Shown here one piece after another: positions 63,366 through 64,000 of a stretch of DNA of 64,000 nt. The position numbers were made by a program, and so were the translations under genes. Numbering within the stretch: position 1 is the first letter of the stretch; the number at the start of each line of letters is the position of its first letter. Origin of the DNA: Ferrovibrio sp046297595 (GTDB lineage: Bacteria; Pseudomonadota; Alphaproteobacteria; Ferrovibrionales; Ferrovibrionaceae); assembly GCF_046297595.1 (NCBI RefSeq), contig NZ_JBKBHT010000002.1, positions 496,001 through 560,000 of the forward strand. The letters run 5' to 3'. The notes under the pieces are model-generated. The model saw only the letters and a list, made by a program, of their open reading frames with translations, did no database searches and was not told the DNA's origin.

Positions 63366-63781
63366 CGGCCGAGGAGATCATCGCCGCCCTTGGCCTGCAG
63401 CCGCATCCCGAAGGTGGTCATTACGTCGAAACCTTCCGCGACGCGCCCGGCCCCGACGGACGCAGCCGCTCGACGGCGATCTATTTCCTGCTCCGCGCTG
63501 GCGAGCGCTCGCACTGGCATCGCGTGGATGCCGTCGAGATCTGGCATTTCCATGCCGGTGCGCCGCTGCGTTTGAGTATCGTCGAGACGGCGGGAAAACC
63601 TGTGCAGCAGATCACCCTGGGCCATGGTGTGATCGAAGGCCACCGGCCGCAGGGCATCGTGCCACCGCATCACTGGCAGGCGGCTGAAACGCTTGGCACA
63701 TGGACGCTGGTCGGCTGCACCGTCGCGCCCGGCTTCGATTTCGCCGGCTTCGAACTCGCCCCGCCGGGCTGGAGTCCCTGA
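63362..63781 (+). CDS. DUF985 (Cupin_5) family protein
   Basis: A 139-residue cupin. The DUF985 start TAEEIIAALGLQPHPEGGHYVETF and the motifs STAIYFLLRAGERSHWHRVDAVEIWHFHAG (His and Glu ligands) and VPPHHWQAAE are clear. It could be an isomerase- or epimerase-like enzyme or a binding protein; the function of the family is not established. It starts at ATGA overlapping the exoD stop; an in-frame ATG at 63350 is possible. Confidence 0.9.
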   Translation: MTAEEIIAALGLQPHPEGGHYVETFRDAPGPDGRSRSTAIYFLLRAGERSHWHRVDAVEIWHFHAGAPLRLSIVETAGKPVQQITLGHGVIEGHRPQGIVPPHHWQAAETLGTWTLVGCTVAPGFDFAGFELAPPGWSP

Positions 63782-63782
63782 C

Positions 63783-64000
63783 ATGGCGGTGCTGATCCGG
63801 AATGCCGTTGCCAGCGACATTTCCGCCGTCAGTGCCCTGCTGATAGAGACCTGGCACGATACTTACGATGCCCTGCTGGGTCGCGATAAGGTCGACGAGA
63901 TCACACGGCTTTGGCATGCACCTGCCGTGCTGCAACAGCAATTGCAGCAACGCGGGACATGCTTTCTGGTTGCCGAATCTGACCGCGAGATTATGGGCCA
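63783..64000 (+). CDS. GNAT family acetyltransferase, N-terminal part
   Basis: The frame opens at ATG 63783, one base after the cupin stop, and runs off the window end (72 residues seen). MAVLIRNAVASDISAVSALL and the WHDTYDALLGRD, TCFLVAESDREIMG segments are the usual start of GNAT N-acetyltransferases (alpha-1, alpha-2 and the beginning of the central sheet). Acceptor substrate unknown. Confidence 0.85.
   Translation, partial: MAVLIRNAVASDISAVSALLIETWHDTYDALLGRDKVDEITRLWHAPAVLQQQLQQRGTCFLVAESDREIMG

Overview
This 64 kb window is chromosomal DNA of a high-GC alphaproteobacterium. The order dapE ... truA-fmt-def, together with secA, purH, accA, cfa and ExoD, and the many TRAP and ABC uptake systems, fit a Rhodospirillales-like heterotroph capable of nitrate respiration. 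This placement is inferred from gene content; there is no rRNA gene here. I found no tRNA, rRNA, CRISPR array, intact insertion sequence or prophage.

Layout. (1) 1-5421: end of a respiratory nitrate reductase operon (narH tail, narJ, narI) running without a real gap into a PpiC-type prolyl isomerase, a beta-carbonic anhydrase, an NnrS protein, a carboxymuconolactone-decarboxylase-like protein and a di-iron Fe-S repair protein (RIC/YtfE). Together they read as nitrate respiration plus tolerance of the NO it produces. (2) 5912-16723: a catabolic module with an RpiR regulator facing a branched-chain-type ABC importer (binding protein, two permeases, two normal ATPases and one unusual short ATPase), then a cupin, a Gfo/Idh/MocA dehydrogenase, an SDR, an aldehyde dehydrogenase and an HpcH/HpaI aldolase. 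This suits import and stepwise oxidation and cleavage of a sugar acid or polyol. (3) 17353-28096: a second module with a GntR/FCD regulator, amidase, Asp/Glu-racemase-family protein, deaminase-type amidohydrolase, spermidine/putrescine-type ABC importer, PuuE-like polysaccharide deacetylase and dihydropyrimidinase, ending in a truncated hydantoin racemase. It suits uptake and ring opening of a cyclic ureide or pyrimidine-like compound. (4) 28805-35100: an ArsR/SRPBCC pair, then a beta-alanine:pyruvate-type aminotransferase, an XRE-cupin regulator, a RidA protein and a complete TRAP transporter (DctQ, DctM, DctP). (5) 35273-43123: a hybrid sensor kinase and its OmpR-type regulator, an alpha/beta hydrolase, a single-domain globin, an MFS transporter, cyclopropane fatty acid synthase and a glutathione transferase. 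(6) 43142-50425: purH, accA, a second hybrid kinase, MaoC, epoxide hydrolase and LysE. (7) 50594-53480: two paralogous peptidoglycan-binding-like proteins around a small membrane protein and a DUF2891 protein. (8) 53530-64000: secA, dapE, a membrane protein, a DUF6624-like protein, truA, fmt, def, rmuC, exoD, a DUF985 cupin and the start of a GNAT acetyltransferase.

The most notable structure is a dispersed non-coding repeat with copies at about 5603-5783, 16778-17015 and 28681-28737. The copies sit exactly at the left edge of module 2, between modules 2 and 3, and at the right edge of module 3, so the two catabolic modules look like cassettes bracketed by repeats. The same boundaries hold debris: a frameshifted KdpF-like microgene, a truncated hydantoin racemase and a fragment of another protein. 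Other points of interest are an ABC ATPase that lacks the signature subdomain, clear inverted-repeat operators in three divergent promoter regions, and hairpins placed between binding-protein and permease genes in both a LIV-type and a TRAP operon.
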